A stretch of DNA of 64,000 nt from JAEUQQ01 sp963697285 (GCA_963697285.1 CAVONI010000012.1:1240001-1304000); one strand, 5' to 3'. Shown: positions 27,353 through 35,247, numbered from the stretch's first letter. The notes: a model not told the origin generated them from the letters alone. A program made the numbers and translations.

Positions 27353-27603
27353 CGTTCACCATCGAACTCGAACACGAAGACGACGGGCGCTGGCTCGCAG
27401 AGGTGCCTGGTCTTGCCGGGGTCATGTGCTACGGACAGAACCGAGACGATGCCGTAGCGCGCGTTCAGGCGCTGGCACTGCGAGTCCTGGCTGAGCGCCT
27501 GGAGCACGGCGAAGGACCACCGGAGTTGTTCGATGAAGAGATCGGCCCACGGATGCTGGCGCGCGTGGCAAGGGTGACCGGACTCAGTCCCGACGACCTC
27601 TGA
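27349..27603 (+). CDS. HicB-family antitoxin-like protein without HicA
   Basis: An 84-residue protein with the HicB fold signature: FTIELEHEDDGRWLAEVPGL then the helix AVARVQALALRVLAERLEHG. HicB proteins neutralise the HicA mRNA interferase. The GTG at 27349 overlaps the preceding stop as GTGA. No HicA-like small basic ORF is present on either side; the following 75 bases hold a hairpin repeat and then the end of a convergent adenylate kinase gene. Solitary HicB-like proteins are common, so this may not be a toxin-antitoxin system at all. Confidence 0.75.
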   Translation: MTFTIELEHEDDGRWLAEVPGLAGVMCYGQNRDDAVARVQALALRVLAERLEHGEGPPELFDEEIGPRMLARVARVTGLSPDDL

Positions 27604-27650
27604 ACTGCGAGGCGCGTGCGCCGCCGGCGTCCTCGTCCTAGGAGTAACGC

Positions 27651-27679
27651 GGGCCGCACTGGGGTGCGGCCCCTGCACC
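27651..27679. repeat. Copy 1 of a dispersed hairpin repeat
   Basis: An inverted repeat, GGGCCGCAC and GTGCGGCCCC separated by TGGG, followed by TGCACC. It sits exactly between two convergent stop codons (HicB-like gene and adenylate kinase gene), a position suited to a bidirectional terminator. The same element recurs at 32072, 44213, 55719, 55839 and 59831. Confidence 0.8.
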
Positions 27680-28848
27680 TACCGCATGTTCCTGAAGCCG
27701 TCTTCGATCACGGCGGCCAGGCGCGCGAAGACGTCGTCGAACGTGCCCATGCCGTCGATCCTGATCACCTCGTGCCGCTCCATGTACTTCTGGATGACCG
27801 GCACGGTCTTGGTCTCGTGCTCCTGCAGGCGCTTCACGATCTTCGCCGTGCTCGTGTCGTACGGCATGCACCGATCGGTCTTGCTCCGCTCGTCGAGGCG
27901 CGCGATCAGTTCGAGCGTTGGCACCTCGATGTCGATGATTCTCGAGATCGACGAGCCATGCTTCTTCAGCAGGGCGTCGAGGATGTACGACTGCACCAGC
28001 GTGCGCGGATACCCCTTGAAGATGAACCCCTTCACGCCCTTCGAGTCCGCGAGCTTCTTCTCGATGAGCTGCACGACGATTTCGTCGGGCACCAACTGGC
28101 CGCTCTCGTACAGGCTCGTGATGCGCTTGCCGGTCTCGCTGCCCTGCTTGATCTCGTGGTCGAGCATCGGCCCGGTCGCGACGTATTCGAGGCCGTAGGC
28201 CTTCGCCAGCGCCCTGCCCTGCGAGCCGCGGCCCGAACCGGGATAGCCGAAGAGGACGACGTTGAAGAGTCGCTTCGCGAGCTCGTTCCGGATGATGTCG
28301 CTGATGCTGCCGCGGACCTCGTCCACCGAGCGCGTCCCGTCCACCTCCACGTAGAGGCCGCGGTCACGGTAGAACTGCAGCACCGGCAGCGTCTTCTCGT
28401 TGTACTCGCGCAGCCGGTTGCGAATCACCGTCTCGTTGTCGTCGCTGCGGCCCGACGTGGTGCCCCGGTTCAACAGGCGCTTGACCGATTCCTCCTCGGG
28501 CACGTCGAGGCTGATGAGGCAGCTCAGCGACGTGTGGAGCTTCAGCATCAGGCCCTCGAGGATGTAGGCCTGGATGTAGGTGCGCGGGAAGCCATCGAAC
28601 AGGAAGCCGTTCGAGCCGGGGTTGTCGGTGATCGTCTTCTCGATGACCTGCACGATGATCTCGTCGGAGCACCAGCCCGCCGGCGGCGATGATGCCCTGC
28701 GCCTCGAGCCCCAGCCGGGTCTTGCGGCCATCTCCTTCCGCAGCAGGTGGCCGGTCGAGATGTAGAACAGGTTGTGCTTCCTGACCAGGAACTCCGACTG
28801 CGTTCCCTTGCCAGCTCCGGGCGGACCAAACAGGGCGATGTTGAGCAC
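27679..28848 (-). CDS. Tandem two-domain adenylate kinase, second P-loop degenerate
   Basis: A 389-residue protein made of two successive adenylate kinase domains; ordinary bacterial Adk is about 215 residues with one. Domain 1 has FGPPGAGKGTQ with Walker lysine Lys14, STGHLLRKE and GFPRT. Domain 2 starts near residue 195 with FGYPGSGRGSQ, where Arg207 replaces the Walker lysine, then ATGPMLDHEI and GYPRT. Domain 2 therefore probably binds nucleotide poorly or not at all and may be regulatory. Between about 28670 and 28728 the frame is displaced: one missing and one surplus base cancel out, giving a wrong 20-residue stretch where the alternative frame reads TRLGLEAQGIIAAGGLV, the expected sequence. 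Start GTG 28848. The gene is convergent with the HicB-like gene and divergent from the ankyrin gene. Confidence 0.88.
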   Translation of the reverse strand: MLNIALFGPPGAGKGTQSEFLVRKHNLFYISTGHLLRKEMAARPGWGSRRRASSPPAGWCSDEIIVQVIEKTITDNPGSNGFLFDGFPRTYIQAYILEGLMLKLHTSLSCLISLDVPEEESVKRLLNRGTTSGRSDDNETVIRNRLREYNEKTLPVLQFYRDRGLYVEVDGTRSVDEVRGSISDIIRNELAKRLFNVVLFGYPGSGRGSQGRALAKAYGLEYVATGPMLDHEIKQGSETGKRITSLYESGQLVPDEIVVQLIEKKLADSKGVKGFIFKGYPRTLVQSYILDALLKKHGSSISRIIDIEVPTLELIARLDERSKTDRCMPYDTSTAKIVKRLQEHETKTVPVIQKYMERHEVIRIDGMGTFDDVFARLAAVIEDGFRNMR

Positions 28849-28961
28849 GGGGTGATTGTCTCACGCTGTGACGCACCGCGCCCGCAGGACGCGAACGATC
28901 CCACGTCGCGGGAGGCGTTCCCGCAGCCCATCCGCTGCGCCCTGGCGGCCGGCCGCTGCGG

Positions 28962-28969
28962 TATAGAAT
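28962..28969 (+). promoter_or_regulatory. Possible -10 box of the ankyrin gene
   Basis: TATAGAAT just upstream of the ankyrin gene reads as a -10 element, though the -35 region 17 bases upstream is GC-rich and weak. If real, transcription starts around 28975. The in-frame ATG at 28968 would then be outside the message, which supports ATG 28998 as the start. Confidence 0.35.
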
Positions 28970-28997
28970 GCTGCCGTACCCGTTTCATACGTTCGCC

Positions 28998-30398
28998 ATG
29001 TTCCTTTCCCTCGTCCTTGCCGGCCTGTTGGTCGGCCAGGCGGCGCCGGCGCCCGTGCAGGCCACCGCGGCAGACACCAATCTGCTCGCCGCGGCGAAGC
29101 TCGGCGACCTTGCGCGCGCCCGCGACCTGCTGTCGGCTGGCGCGAGCGTGAACGCGACCGACCGGCGCGGCTTCACGCCGCTCATGTGGGCCTGTGCGAA
29201 CGGCAGCGTGCCCGTGGTGACGCTGCTGATCGAGAACCGCGCGTCGGTCGATGCGCGCGCAGGCGACGGCACCACCGCCCTGCTGCTGGCGGCGGCAAAT
29301 GGGTTCACCGACATCGTTCGCGCGCTGCTCGAGCGCGGCGCCGACGTCAGCGCTGCCAGCGGCGGCCTCACGGCGCGCGAGTACGCGCTCGCCCGCGGGC
29401 ACACGGACATCGCCGAACTGCTCGGGAGTGCAGAGACGCTCGGCAGCCGCCTGCTGCAGGCAGCGACCGAGGGGCACGACATGGTCGTGAGGCAGTTGCT
29501 CTCGGCGGGCGCCCCTGTCAACGTCACCGACGCGCAGGGGGCGACCGCGTTGATGATCGCCGCGCGGAACGGCGACCTCGGCATCCTGCAGGCGCTGCTG
29601 ACGAAGGGCGCCGACGCATCTGTCCGCGACGCACACGGACGGACGGTCTTCGAGTGGGCAGCGCCATCACCGTCCACGGCGACGTACGTCGAGGCGTTCC
29701 TGCGCGACCGCGGCATCACGAACGAGGCCGCGCGCGCGAGCGTGACGCCGCAAGCGCCGCAGGTGAAGGCCAGCCTCGCGGCACTGGCCGACCTCATGGC
29801 CCGCGTTCCCCCGGTGCGAGACGACGTGCGCAGAGACAGGCAACGCGCCAACGCAGGGCTGTCACAGCTCCCTGCGCTCTCGGCGAACTGGCAACGCGCC
29901 AACACGGCGCTGTCACAGCTCCTGGCGCTGTCGGCGAAGTGGCCGGCCAACTCCCCGGACGACTACCGCGACAACCTTGCCGGGCACGTGTCAGCGCTGG
30001 ATGACGCGGTCAAGGCCGGCGACGCGGCACGCCTGGCCGCAACGCTGCAGTCCGTCGCCGACGACCTCGAGATCAAGCTCGATCACTGCACGAGGAGCGG
30101 AGGCACGCTGGGAGGGTCCGTCGTCGTGCGCGTGCGGACGCTGCAGGGCAGCGAGGAGCGAAAGAGCTGGCAGGTGTTCTACATCCCGAAGGTGTTCGAG
30201 GCGGCGGCCAACACCAGCCCCGATCTCTTTCCGCGGTTGAGCAGTCCGACCGACACCGCGCTCGTGCCGGGCCGTTACGTGATGTGGGTGCGCGATCCCG
30301 TGACGGCGCGGACGGGCGAACGGACCCTCGTCCGTGTCGGAGGGGGTGTGAAGGAACTGCTCCTCGACCTGCCGGTTCCCGCCGTGCCAGCGCGATGA
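28998..30398 (+). CDS. Secreted ankyrin-repeat protein
   Basis: A 466-residue protein with a signal peptide (MFLSLVLAGLLVGQAAPA) and about six ankyrin repeats between residues 25 and 230, e.g. RGFTPLMWACANGSVPVVTLL and GTTALLLAAANGFTDIVRALL. A linker carries a 17-residue tandem duplication, followed by a C-terminal region without a recognised family that appears beta-rich (VVVRVRTLQGS, RYVMWVRDPVTARTGER). Ankyrin repeats bind other proteins; exported versions in bacteria often act as partners or inhibitors of neighbouring proteins. The stop overlaps the start of a membrane TIR protein as ATGA, so the two are made together and plausibly interact. An alternative start at 28968 adds ten residues. 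Confidence 0.85.
   Translation: MFLSLVLAGLLVGQAAPAPVQATAADTNLLAAAKLGDLARARDLLSAGASVNATDRRGFTPLMWACANGSVPVVTLLIENRASVDARAGDGTTALLLAAANGFTDIVRALLERGADVSAASGGLTAREYALARGHTDIAELLGSAETLGSRLLQAATEGHDMVVRQLLSAGAPVNVTDAQGATALMIAARNGDLGILQALLTKGADASVRDAHGRTVFEWAAPSPSTATYVEAFLRDRGITNEAARASVTPQAPQVKASLAALADLMARVPPVRDDVRRDRQRANAGLSQLPALSANWQRANTALSQLLALSAKWPANSPDDYRDNLAGHVSALDDAVKAGDAARLAATLQSVADDLEIKLDHCTRSGGTLGGSVVVRVRTLQGSEERKSWQVFYIPKVFEAAANTSPDLFPRLSSPTDTALVPGRYVMWVRDPVTARTGERTLVRVGGGVKELLLDLPVPAVPAR
29841..29942 (+). repeat. Intragenic 51-base tandem duplication (two units)
   Basis: Two consecutive 51-base units inside the ankyrin gene, each beginning CAACGCGCCAAC, encode QRANAGLSQLPALSANW and QRANTALSQLLALSAKW. 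The units differ at several positions, so the duplication is not brand-new. It lengthens a helical linker between the ankyrin domain and the C-terminal domain. Confidence 0.85.
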
Positions 30399-31423
30399 GC
30401 GACGGCGCAGCCCTGCTGCGGGGCCATCGACGCACGTGGCTCGCCGTCGCGGCGGTCGTGGTTGCCGGCGCGGGTGCCGCCCTTGCGCCCCAGCCGGTGG
30501 TCGTGGACGACGCGGCCAGCCGATCGACGTTCGCGGCGCTCGCATCTGCCGCCATCGTCGCGCTCGCCATGCTGCCGCTTGCGGTCTGGCGCAGCCGCGC
30601 ACGGCCGAAGGCCTGGATGGCGGTGGCGATCGTGGCGCTGGCGCTCGGCCTGGGATCGTTCTCGGCCGGCGGCTACGCGCAGCGCGCGTGCATCGCCAGC
30701 TACGCCGGCACGCCCGTCATCATCGGCACCGAGTTGACGCCGCTCGGAACGACGTACGTCCAGGCGAACCCGGAGCTTTCGAGCGCCGAGCTCCTCTTCG
30801 ATGCGGCCGGCGCGGCCGAGCGGATATGGACGCGGACGTCGATCAACCGATGCAGCGCGCTGGTGAGCAGCACGCACTTCCTGTGGATCCCGTTCCTCGT
30901 CGTGTGCCTGCTGGCCACCGTGCAGGCCGTGGCGACGACGAAGCTCCTGACGATCGGCCGCGGCACGCCGACAGCACGGGCCGATGCGCCCGTCGCGGCG
31001 CGCTACGACGTGTTCATGAGTTACCGGCACGACGGCGCCGACGCCGAGTTCGCCCACGACCTCGTCGAGGCCCTCGAGGCCGACGGCTACCGTGTTGCGA
31101 TCGACGAGCGCGACTTCCCCGCCAACGCGAGCTTCCTGCAGGAGATGGAGCGCTGCGTGCGCGAGAGCCGCTTCACGGTGGCGGTGATCTCGCCGCGCTA
31201 CTTCGACAGCGGCCACACCGAGGAAGAAGCGATCATCACCAAGGTGCTCGACATGGGCGACAGGCGGCGACGCCTGATCCCGGTCGTGATCGAACAAGTC
31301 GCCATGCCCGCGTGGCTCTACGGCATCGTCGGCATCGACTGGACCAAGCGCGATCCGGTGGTGGATCCACTCGAGAAACTCAAGGCCACACTGGGTACGC
31401 CGCTGGGCAGGCAACGAGCGTGA
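30395..31423 (+). CDS. Membrane-anchored TIR-domain protein
   Basis: A 342-residue protein with four predicted membrane helices (residues about 12-32, 48-70, 75-95, 165-188) and a C-terminal TIR domain from about residue 204: YDVFMSYRHDGADAEFAHDL, VAIDERDFPANASFLQEME, FTVAVISPRYFDSG and ending IDWTKRDP. Bacterial TIR domains serve as NAD-cleaving or adaptor modules in immunity and cell death; I cannot be sure which residue would act as catalytic glutamate here, so an adaptor role is possible. ATG 30395 overlaps the stop of the exported ankyrin protein (ATGA). The loop between helices 3 and 4 is large and probably periplasmic, where it could meet the ankyrin partner. Confidence 0.87.
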   Translation: MSDGAALLRGHRRTWLAVAAVVVAGAGAALAPQPVVVDDAASRSTFAALASAAIVALAMLPLAVWRSRARPKAWMAVAIVALALGLGSFSAGGYAQRACIASYAGTPVIIGTELTPLGTTYVQANPELSSAELLFDAAGAAERIWTRTSINRCSALVSSTHFLWIPFLVVCLLATVQAVATTKLLTIGRGTPTARADAPVAARYDVFMSYRHDGADAEFAHDLVEALEADGYRVAIDERDFPANASFLQEMERCVRESRFTVAVISPRYFDSGHTEEEAIITKVLDMGDRRRRLIPVVIEQVAMPAWLYGIVGIDWTKRDPVVDPLEKLKATLGTPLGRQRA

Positions 31424-31550
31424 CGCGGCACAGGAGCCGCACGTGAAGCAACCGCACGTGAACCGCACGTGAAGGCTGCACGCGAAGGCAGGAGCCCCCA
31501 GGAAGCGTGTGGTATCCTGCCCGTCCACTTTTCAAGAAGGCGGTAGACCC

Positions 31551-32054
31551 ATGGTGCTGACCAGGCCCGAGCTCGTGAGTGCCCTGCAGAACGAAGTCCG
31601 CATCCTGTTGCACCTTGCCGGCAAGGTCGATCGCGCGAAGCTCGACTACCGCCCGACGCCGAAGCAGCGCAGCACGATCGAGTTGCTGAAGTACCTGACC
31701 ATGATGGGCCCCGTGCTCGTGCAGGCCATCAAGGCCGGCGCATTCGACCCGGCCGCGTGGACGGCCGCGGAGCAGGCCGCGACCGCGCGCGACTTCGACG
31801 CGACGCTTGCGGCGATTCGCGAACAGGCCGACACCTACGCGGCGCTGCTGGCCGACATGTCGGACGCCGACCTGCGTGCAGAGATCGAGCTGTTCGGCGA
31901 CACGGCCACACGCGGCGCGCAGTTGGTCAACATCGTGCTCTGCGGCTGCGCGGCGTACCGCACGCAGTTGTTCCTGTACCTGAAGGCCTCGGGCCGCGAC
32001 GAACTCGACTCGATGAACCTCTGGGCCGGCGTCGATGCTCCGGCGGCGAGCTGA
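31551..32054 (+). CDS. DinB-like four-helix-bundle protein
   Basis: A 167-residue helical protein resembling the DinB/YfiT superfamily: LTRPELVSALQNEVRILLHLAGKV, LDYRPTPKQRSTIELLKYL (the R-P-T/P-K-x-R-S-x-x-E-x-x-x-x-L pattern typical of DinB helix 2), and a last helix with AAYRTQLFLYLKASG. DinB-like proteins are metal-dependent thiol transferases or unknown; only one candidate metal-binding histidine is evident (LLHLAG), so it may be inactive. ATG 31551 has AAGGCGG upstream. A TATCCT hexamer at about 31512 may be its -10 box. Confidence 0.7.
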   Translation: MVLTRPELVSALQNEVRILLHLAGKVDRAKLDYRPTPKQRSTIELLKYLTMMGPVLVQAIKAGAFDPAAWTAAEQAATARDFDATLAAIREQADTYAALLADMSDADLRAEIELFGDTATRGAQLVNIVLCGCAAYRTQLFLYLKASGRDELDSMNLWAGVDAPAAS

Positions 32055-32071
32055 CGCGTAATTGGGCCTCC

Positions 32072-32103
32072 GGGCCGCACTGGGGTGCGGCCCCTACACC
32101 TGG
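32072..32103. repeat. Copy 2 of the dispersed hairpin repeat
   Basis: GGGCCGCAC-TGGG-GTGCGGCCCC followed by TACACCTGG, 18 bases after the DinB-like stop. Downstream sequence to about 32180 (CGCGCGACCACGCCGCGGACG...) resembles the stretch following copy 3 at 44213, so the mobile or dispersed unit may be longer, about 100 bases. Confidence 0.8.
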
Positions 32104-32184
32104 GACAAGCCACGCGCGACCACGCCGCGGACGTCCGTGGACGCTGGCGTGATCGCACAGCGTCCTCATCGGCCTGGTCGCCGT

Positions 32185-32260
32185 CACCGGGAATCCCATC
32201 ACCGGGAATCCCATCACCGGGAATCCCATCACCGGATAATCCCGTCACCGGGAATCCCGT
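32185..32260. repeat. Five-unit 15-base tandem repeat upstream of sulfatase
   Basis: CACCGGGAATCCCAT occurs three times exactly, then two variant copies (CACCGGATAATCCCGT and CACCGGGAATCCCGT). Each unit contains the small palindrome GGGAATCCC. It lies directly against the sulfatase promoter and may influence it or simply be a slippage product. Confidence 0.9.
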
Positions 32261-32262
32261 CA

Positions 32263-32291
32263 TTGACGGGTTGGAAGGGTAGGCCTATGCT
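32263..32291 (+). promoter_or_regulatory. Sigma-70-type promoter of the sulfatase gene
   Basis: TTGACG at 32263-32268, exactly 17 bases, then TATGCT at 32286-32291. Both boxes and the spacer fit the housekeeping consensus well. Transcription would begin near 32298, about 50 bases before the sulfatase GTG. Confidence 0.75.
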
Positions 32292-32346
32292 GGCGGCTCA
32301 ACCTTGACCAACCGGGTGACGCTGCCCGCTGACCGGGAGATTGCAC

Positions 32347-33825
32347 GTGCCTTCACGCGCGGAAACGTGGCGCCGGGCCTTCGGGTGGCCGGCTGTCCTG
32401 GTGCTCTGGCTCGCCAGCGTCTCATGCAACGGAACGCCGGAGCGGGCCGCAGCGCGCCCACCCAATGTCGTCGTCATCCTGGTCGATGACCTCCGCTGGG
32501 ACGACATCGGGGTCGCCGGGCACCCATGGGCGCAGACGCCGGCGATCGACCAGGTCTCACGCGAGGGCGTCCGCTTCCTCAACGCGTTCGCGACCACCCC
32601 GCTCTGCTCGCCCAGCCGCGCGGCGATCCTCACCGGCCAGTACGCGCACACGAACGGCATCATCGACAACACCGCGCGCGATGCGGCAAGCCATCAGCTC
32701 GGCACCTTCGCCATCCCGCTGAAGGGGGCCGGCTACCAGACCGGCTTCTTCGGGAAGTGGCACATGGGGAACGACGACTCGCGCCGGCCCGGGTGGACGC
32801 ACTGGGTGTCGATGAAGGGACAGGGCGAGGCGATCAACCCGAAGCTGAACGTCGACGGCGAGCGCCTCGAGGCGTCTGGCTACGTGACGGACGTCCTCAC
32901 CGACTACGTCGTCAAGTTCATGAAGCAGTCGCAGGGGAAGCCGTTCATGGTCTTCCTGGCACACAAGGCCCTGCATCCCAACATGCAGCAGAGCGACGAT
33001 GGCAGCGTGGCGCCGGTGCGGGGACAGGGCGCCGGGTTCGTCCCCGCCGAGCGGCACCGGGGCCGCTACGCGAATGCCGTGGTGCCGAGGCGCCCGAATG
33101 CGACCGTGCCGGTCACCGGGAAGCCCGCGCTGCAGCGCACGATCGAGGGGCTGCCGCCACTCGGTCCGGCAACGGGAACGCCCGACAAGGACGTCCGCGA
33201 CCGGCTCGAGATGCTGCTGGGCGTGGACGAGAGCCTCCAGCGCATCCGGCAGGTGCTCGGCGAGATGGGGGAACTCGACAACACGGTCCTGATCGTCACC
33301 AGCGACCACGGCTACTTCTACGGTGAGCACGGGCTGAACGAGGAGCGGCGGCTGGCATACGAGGAGACGGTGCGGATCCCGCTCATCATCCGGTTCCCGC
33401 GCATGGCGCGCGCCGGCACGACGCCGGCACAGATGGCCCAGATCATCGACGTCGCCCCGACCGTCCTCGCGCTGGCCGGCGTGCCCGACACGGTGCCACG
33501 GCAGGGTCGATCCCTCGTGCCGCTCCTCGAGGGCTCGCCGACCAACTGGCGGTCGTCGGTGCTGTTCGAGTACTACACCGACCGCGTCTTCCCGCGGGCG
33601 CTCGACATGGGCTACCAGGCCGTGCGCACCGAGCGTCACAAGTACATCCACTACGTCGACCTGCCCGGCATGGACGAGATCTACGACCTCGAGGCCGATC
33701 CGAACGAGTTGGACAACCTGGTGGGCAAGCCGGCCGGTGAGAAGTTGCTTCCCACCCTCCAGGCGGAGTTGGGGCGGCTCCAGCGCGAGACCGGATACCG
33801 CGCCGACTTCAAGGGCTACCGTTAG
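32347..33825 (+). CDS. Exported type I sulfatase
   Basis: A 492-residue arylsulfatase-family hydrolase. The signature LCSPSRAAILTGQ contains Cys87, which is converted to formylglycine in active type I sulfatases (C-x-P-x-R). Metal ligands come from ILVDDLRWDD early and TSDHGYFYGEHG later; FFGKWHMG carries the conserved lysine/histidine. The N-terminus has a signal peptide with Cys (LASVSC), so it may be a lipoprotein in the periplasm or on the surface. It should release sulfate from a polysaccharide or other ester. GTG 32347 with GGGAG upstream is preferred over a TTG at 32341. No formylglycine-generating enzyme or SusCD-like partner is nearby. Confidence 0.92.
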   Translation: MPSRAETWRRAFGWPAVLVLWLASVSCNGTPERAAARPPNVVVILVDDLRWDDIGVAGHPWAQTPAIDQVSREGVRFLNAFATTPLCSPSRAAILTGQYAHTNGIIDNTARDAASHQLGTFAIPLKGAGYQTGFFGKWHMGNDDSRRPGWTHWVSMKGQGEAINPKLNVDGERLEASGYVTDVLTDYVVKFMKQSQGKPFMVFLAHKALHPNMQQSDDGSVAPVRGQGAGFVPAERHRGRYANAVVPRRPNATVPVTGKPALQRTIEGLPPLGPATGTPDKDVRDRLEMLLGVDESLQRIRQVLGEMGELDNTVLIVTSDHGYFYGEHGLNEERRLAYEETVRIPLIIRFPRMARAGTTPAQMAQIIDVAPTVLALAGVPDTVPRQGRSLVPLLEGSPTNWRSSVLFEYYTDRVFPRALDMGYQAVRTERHKYIHYVDLPGMDEIYDLEADPNELDNLVGKPAGEKLLPTLQAELGRLQRETGYRADFKGYR

Positions 33826-34265
33826 CCGCGGGCGTCGAGGCGGCGTCGGGACCGTGGCGGGGTGGGCGGGCACCACGCGCCGTTTCGAGATGCGGCGTCG
33901 TTCTGCCGAACGCACCTTCCGTGCCGGCGACAAAATGCGCTGCCCGCAGCGACTTCTGCGTTGACCTTCACAGCGAGATTCCCGGAAACGTTGGGGAGTT
34001 CGCCCATTTCAGCAATTGGCCTTTTTTTTGCTCAGCTAGATCTCACACCGGACTTCGGTTCGCACGTGGCAGTGGTCACGATCTGTTCCTCGTGGCGCGC
34101 CGCCGCTCGAGTGCCTGCTTACCCACCGATGCACCGGTGGGTGGACCTCACTCCAGCAGTGGTCTCTCGCCGCCTGCGCGACCTGCCGCGCCGGTTCCAC
34201 GTTCGACAGTTCACGCACGGGCACCAGCGGCGGCTGTGGCCGCGCACGCAGATGGAGAGAATACG
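33826..34265. other. 440-base intergenic region with hairpin
   Basis: No gene seen. It contains an eight-T run near 34022, not preceded by a strong stem, and a perfect 8-base inverted repeat with a six-base loop at 34121-34142 (ACCCACCG ... CGGTGGGT). It probably holds the sulfatase terminator and the promoter and leader of the PEP-CTERM gene at 34266. Confidence 0.5.
34121..34142. promoter_or_regulatory. Perfect inverted repeat, possible operator or leader hairpin
   Basis: Arms ACCCACCG (34121-34128) and CGGTGGGT (34135-34142) around ATGCAC, about 125 bases before the PEP-CTERM gene. No T-run follows, so an operator or mRNA hairpin is as likely as a terminator. Confidence 0.4.
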
Positions 34266-34982
34266 ATGACGCTTCGGTCCTGGCAGGCAGTACTCAGTTT
34301 CGCGGCGGCTGTGGCCGTGCCCGGTGTCGCCAACGCGGGCGCGATCACCTCGTTCACCAACTTGCCGACCTACCAGGCGGCGCTCGGCGGGGCGACTGAA
34401 ACCGTGGAGACCTTCGGGAACGTTGCCCGCTTCCCGATCTCGACGGGCGTGCTCAACAGCAGCACGAATCTCGTGGTCGCGTTCGGCTCAGCGATCACGC
34501 CCGGGCTGATCCAGCCCGGCGTCACCTACTCCACGCCCATCGGGTCGGGAAACTTCTTCAATATCGACTTCGGTGCCGATTACGTCGGCGGGTTCCTCGA
34601 CTCCATTACCAATCCCACCGACCCCACCAAGGTGCTGACGACCACCTTCGTGAATCCGGTGAGCGCGTTCGGTTTCGTCACATCGCGCACTCTCAACACG
34701 TCGCTGAACATCACGATCAACTTCACCTCGGGCCCGGCGTTCCAGGCGAACAACATCGCCATTCCGTCGGGCGGCATGATGTTCTTCGGCTGGCAAAGCG
34801 CCCAGGCCGACATCGTGTCGGCGGTGATCGACATGGCCGGAGCCATGGCTTTTGCGGTGGACGACTTCCGCTTCGCCACGAGCGCTGCGACCGTGCCGGA
34901 GCCAGGCACGCTCGTCCTGATGGGACTTGGCGTGCTCCTCGGCGGCGCACGGGGTCGCCGGGCGCGTTCGGCTCGGAGCTAG
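34266..34982 (+). CDS. PEP-CTERM sorting-domain protein
   Basis: A 238-residue secreted protein. Signal peptide WQAVLSFAAAVAVPGVANA; C-terminal tag VPEPGTLVLMGLGVLLGGARGRRARS (PEP motif, hydrophobic helix, arginine tail), the exosortase signal. The body is rich in Thr, Asn and Gly and in beta strands (FFNIDFGADYVGGFLDSI, SLNITINFTSGPAF), as in many Acidobacteria/Verrucomicrobia PEP-CTERM proteins. ATG 34266 has GGAGAG eight bases upstream, and begins exactly at the signal peptide. Function unknown. Confidence 0.82.
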   Translation: MTLRSWQAVLSFAAAVAVPGVANAGAITSFTNLPTYQAALGGATETVETFGNVARFPISTGVLNSSTNLVVAFGSAITPGLIQPGVTYSTPIGSGNFFNIDFGADYVGGFLDSITNPTDPTKVLTTTFVNPVSAFGFVTSRTLNTSLNITINFTSGPAFQANNIAIPSGGMMFFGWQSAQADIVSAVIDMAGAMAFAVDDFRFATSAATVPEPGTLVLMGLGVLLGGARGRRARSARS

Positions 34983-35000
34983 GAAGATGGCGTTCGAGGA

Positions 35001-35028
35001 CCTGGTCCCCCGTCGTGCGGGGGCCAGG
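35001..35028 (+). terminator. Stem-loop after PEP-CTERM gene
   Basis: CCTGGTCCCCCG and CGGGGGCCAGG form a long GC stem with one bulged T and a loop of about five bases, 18 bases after the stop at 34982. There is no T-tract, so factor-independent termination is uncertain. The stem also forms the left edge of a sequence shared with 52473-52556. Confidence 0.5.
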
Positions 35029-35092
35029 CCTTGAAGAATGCTGCGATGACAGACGTGACCTCTTGGGGGGTTACGACGCGATCGTCGCCACG
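35022..35092 (+). repeat. Sequence shared with the 3' end of the dipeptide epimerase region
   Basis: About 70 bases here (from the hairpin through GCTTGAAGAATGCTGCG-like sequence to TTACGACGCGATCGTC) match 52486-52556, with mismatches at a minority of positions. At 52537 onward the matched sequence is the last codons of the dipeptide epimerase. Here no epimerase gene follows, so this is a fragment or a dispersed 3'-end element. Confidence 0.7.
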
Positions 35093-35247
35093 CCAACGAC
35101 TTCGTGACCTCGGCGTCGAAGTGGAGGTCAAAGTGGCCGGTGAATGTCCTGATACCACCAGGTGTGACGTGACAAGATCGCGCAAACAGGCGCTTCGACC
35201 GCGTTCTTCCTGAAGCCCGGAGCCTGAAGCCGATTGTCGGATCAGGG

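Noticed and set aside
32185..32260. Possible CRISPR array
   Set aside because: Units are 15 bases with no spacers and no cas genes nearby; it is a simple tandem repeat.
34020..34030. Eight-T run as an intrinsic terminator
   Set aside because: No strong stem immediately precedes it; the best hairpin lies about 100 bases further on without a T-tract.
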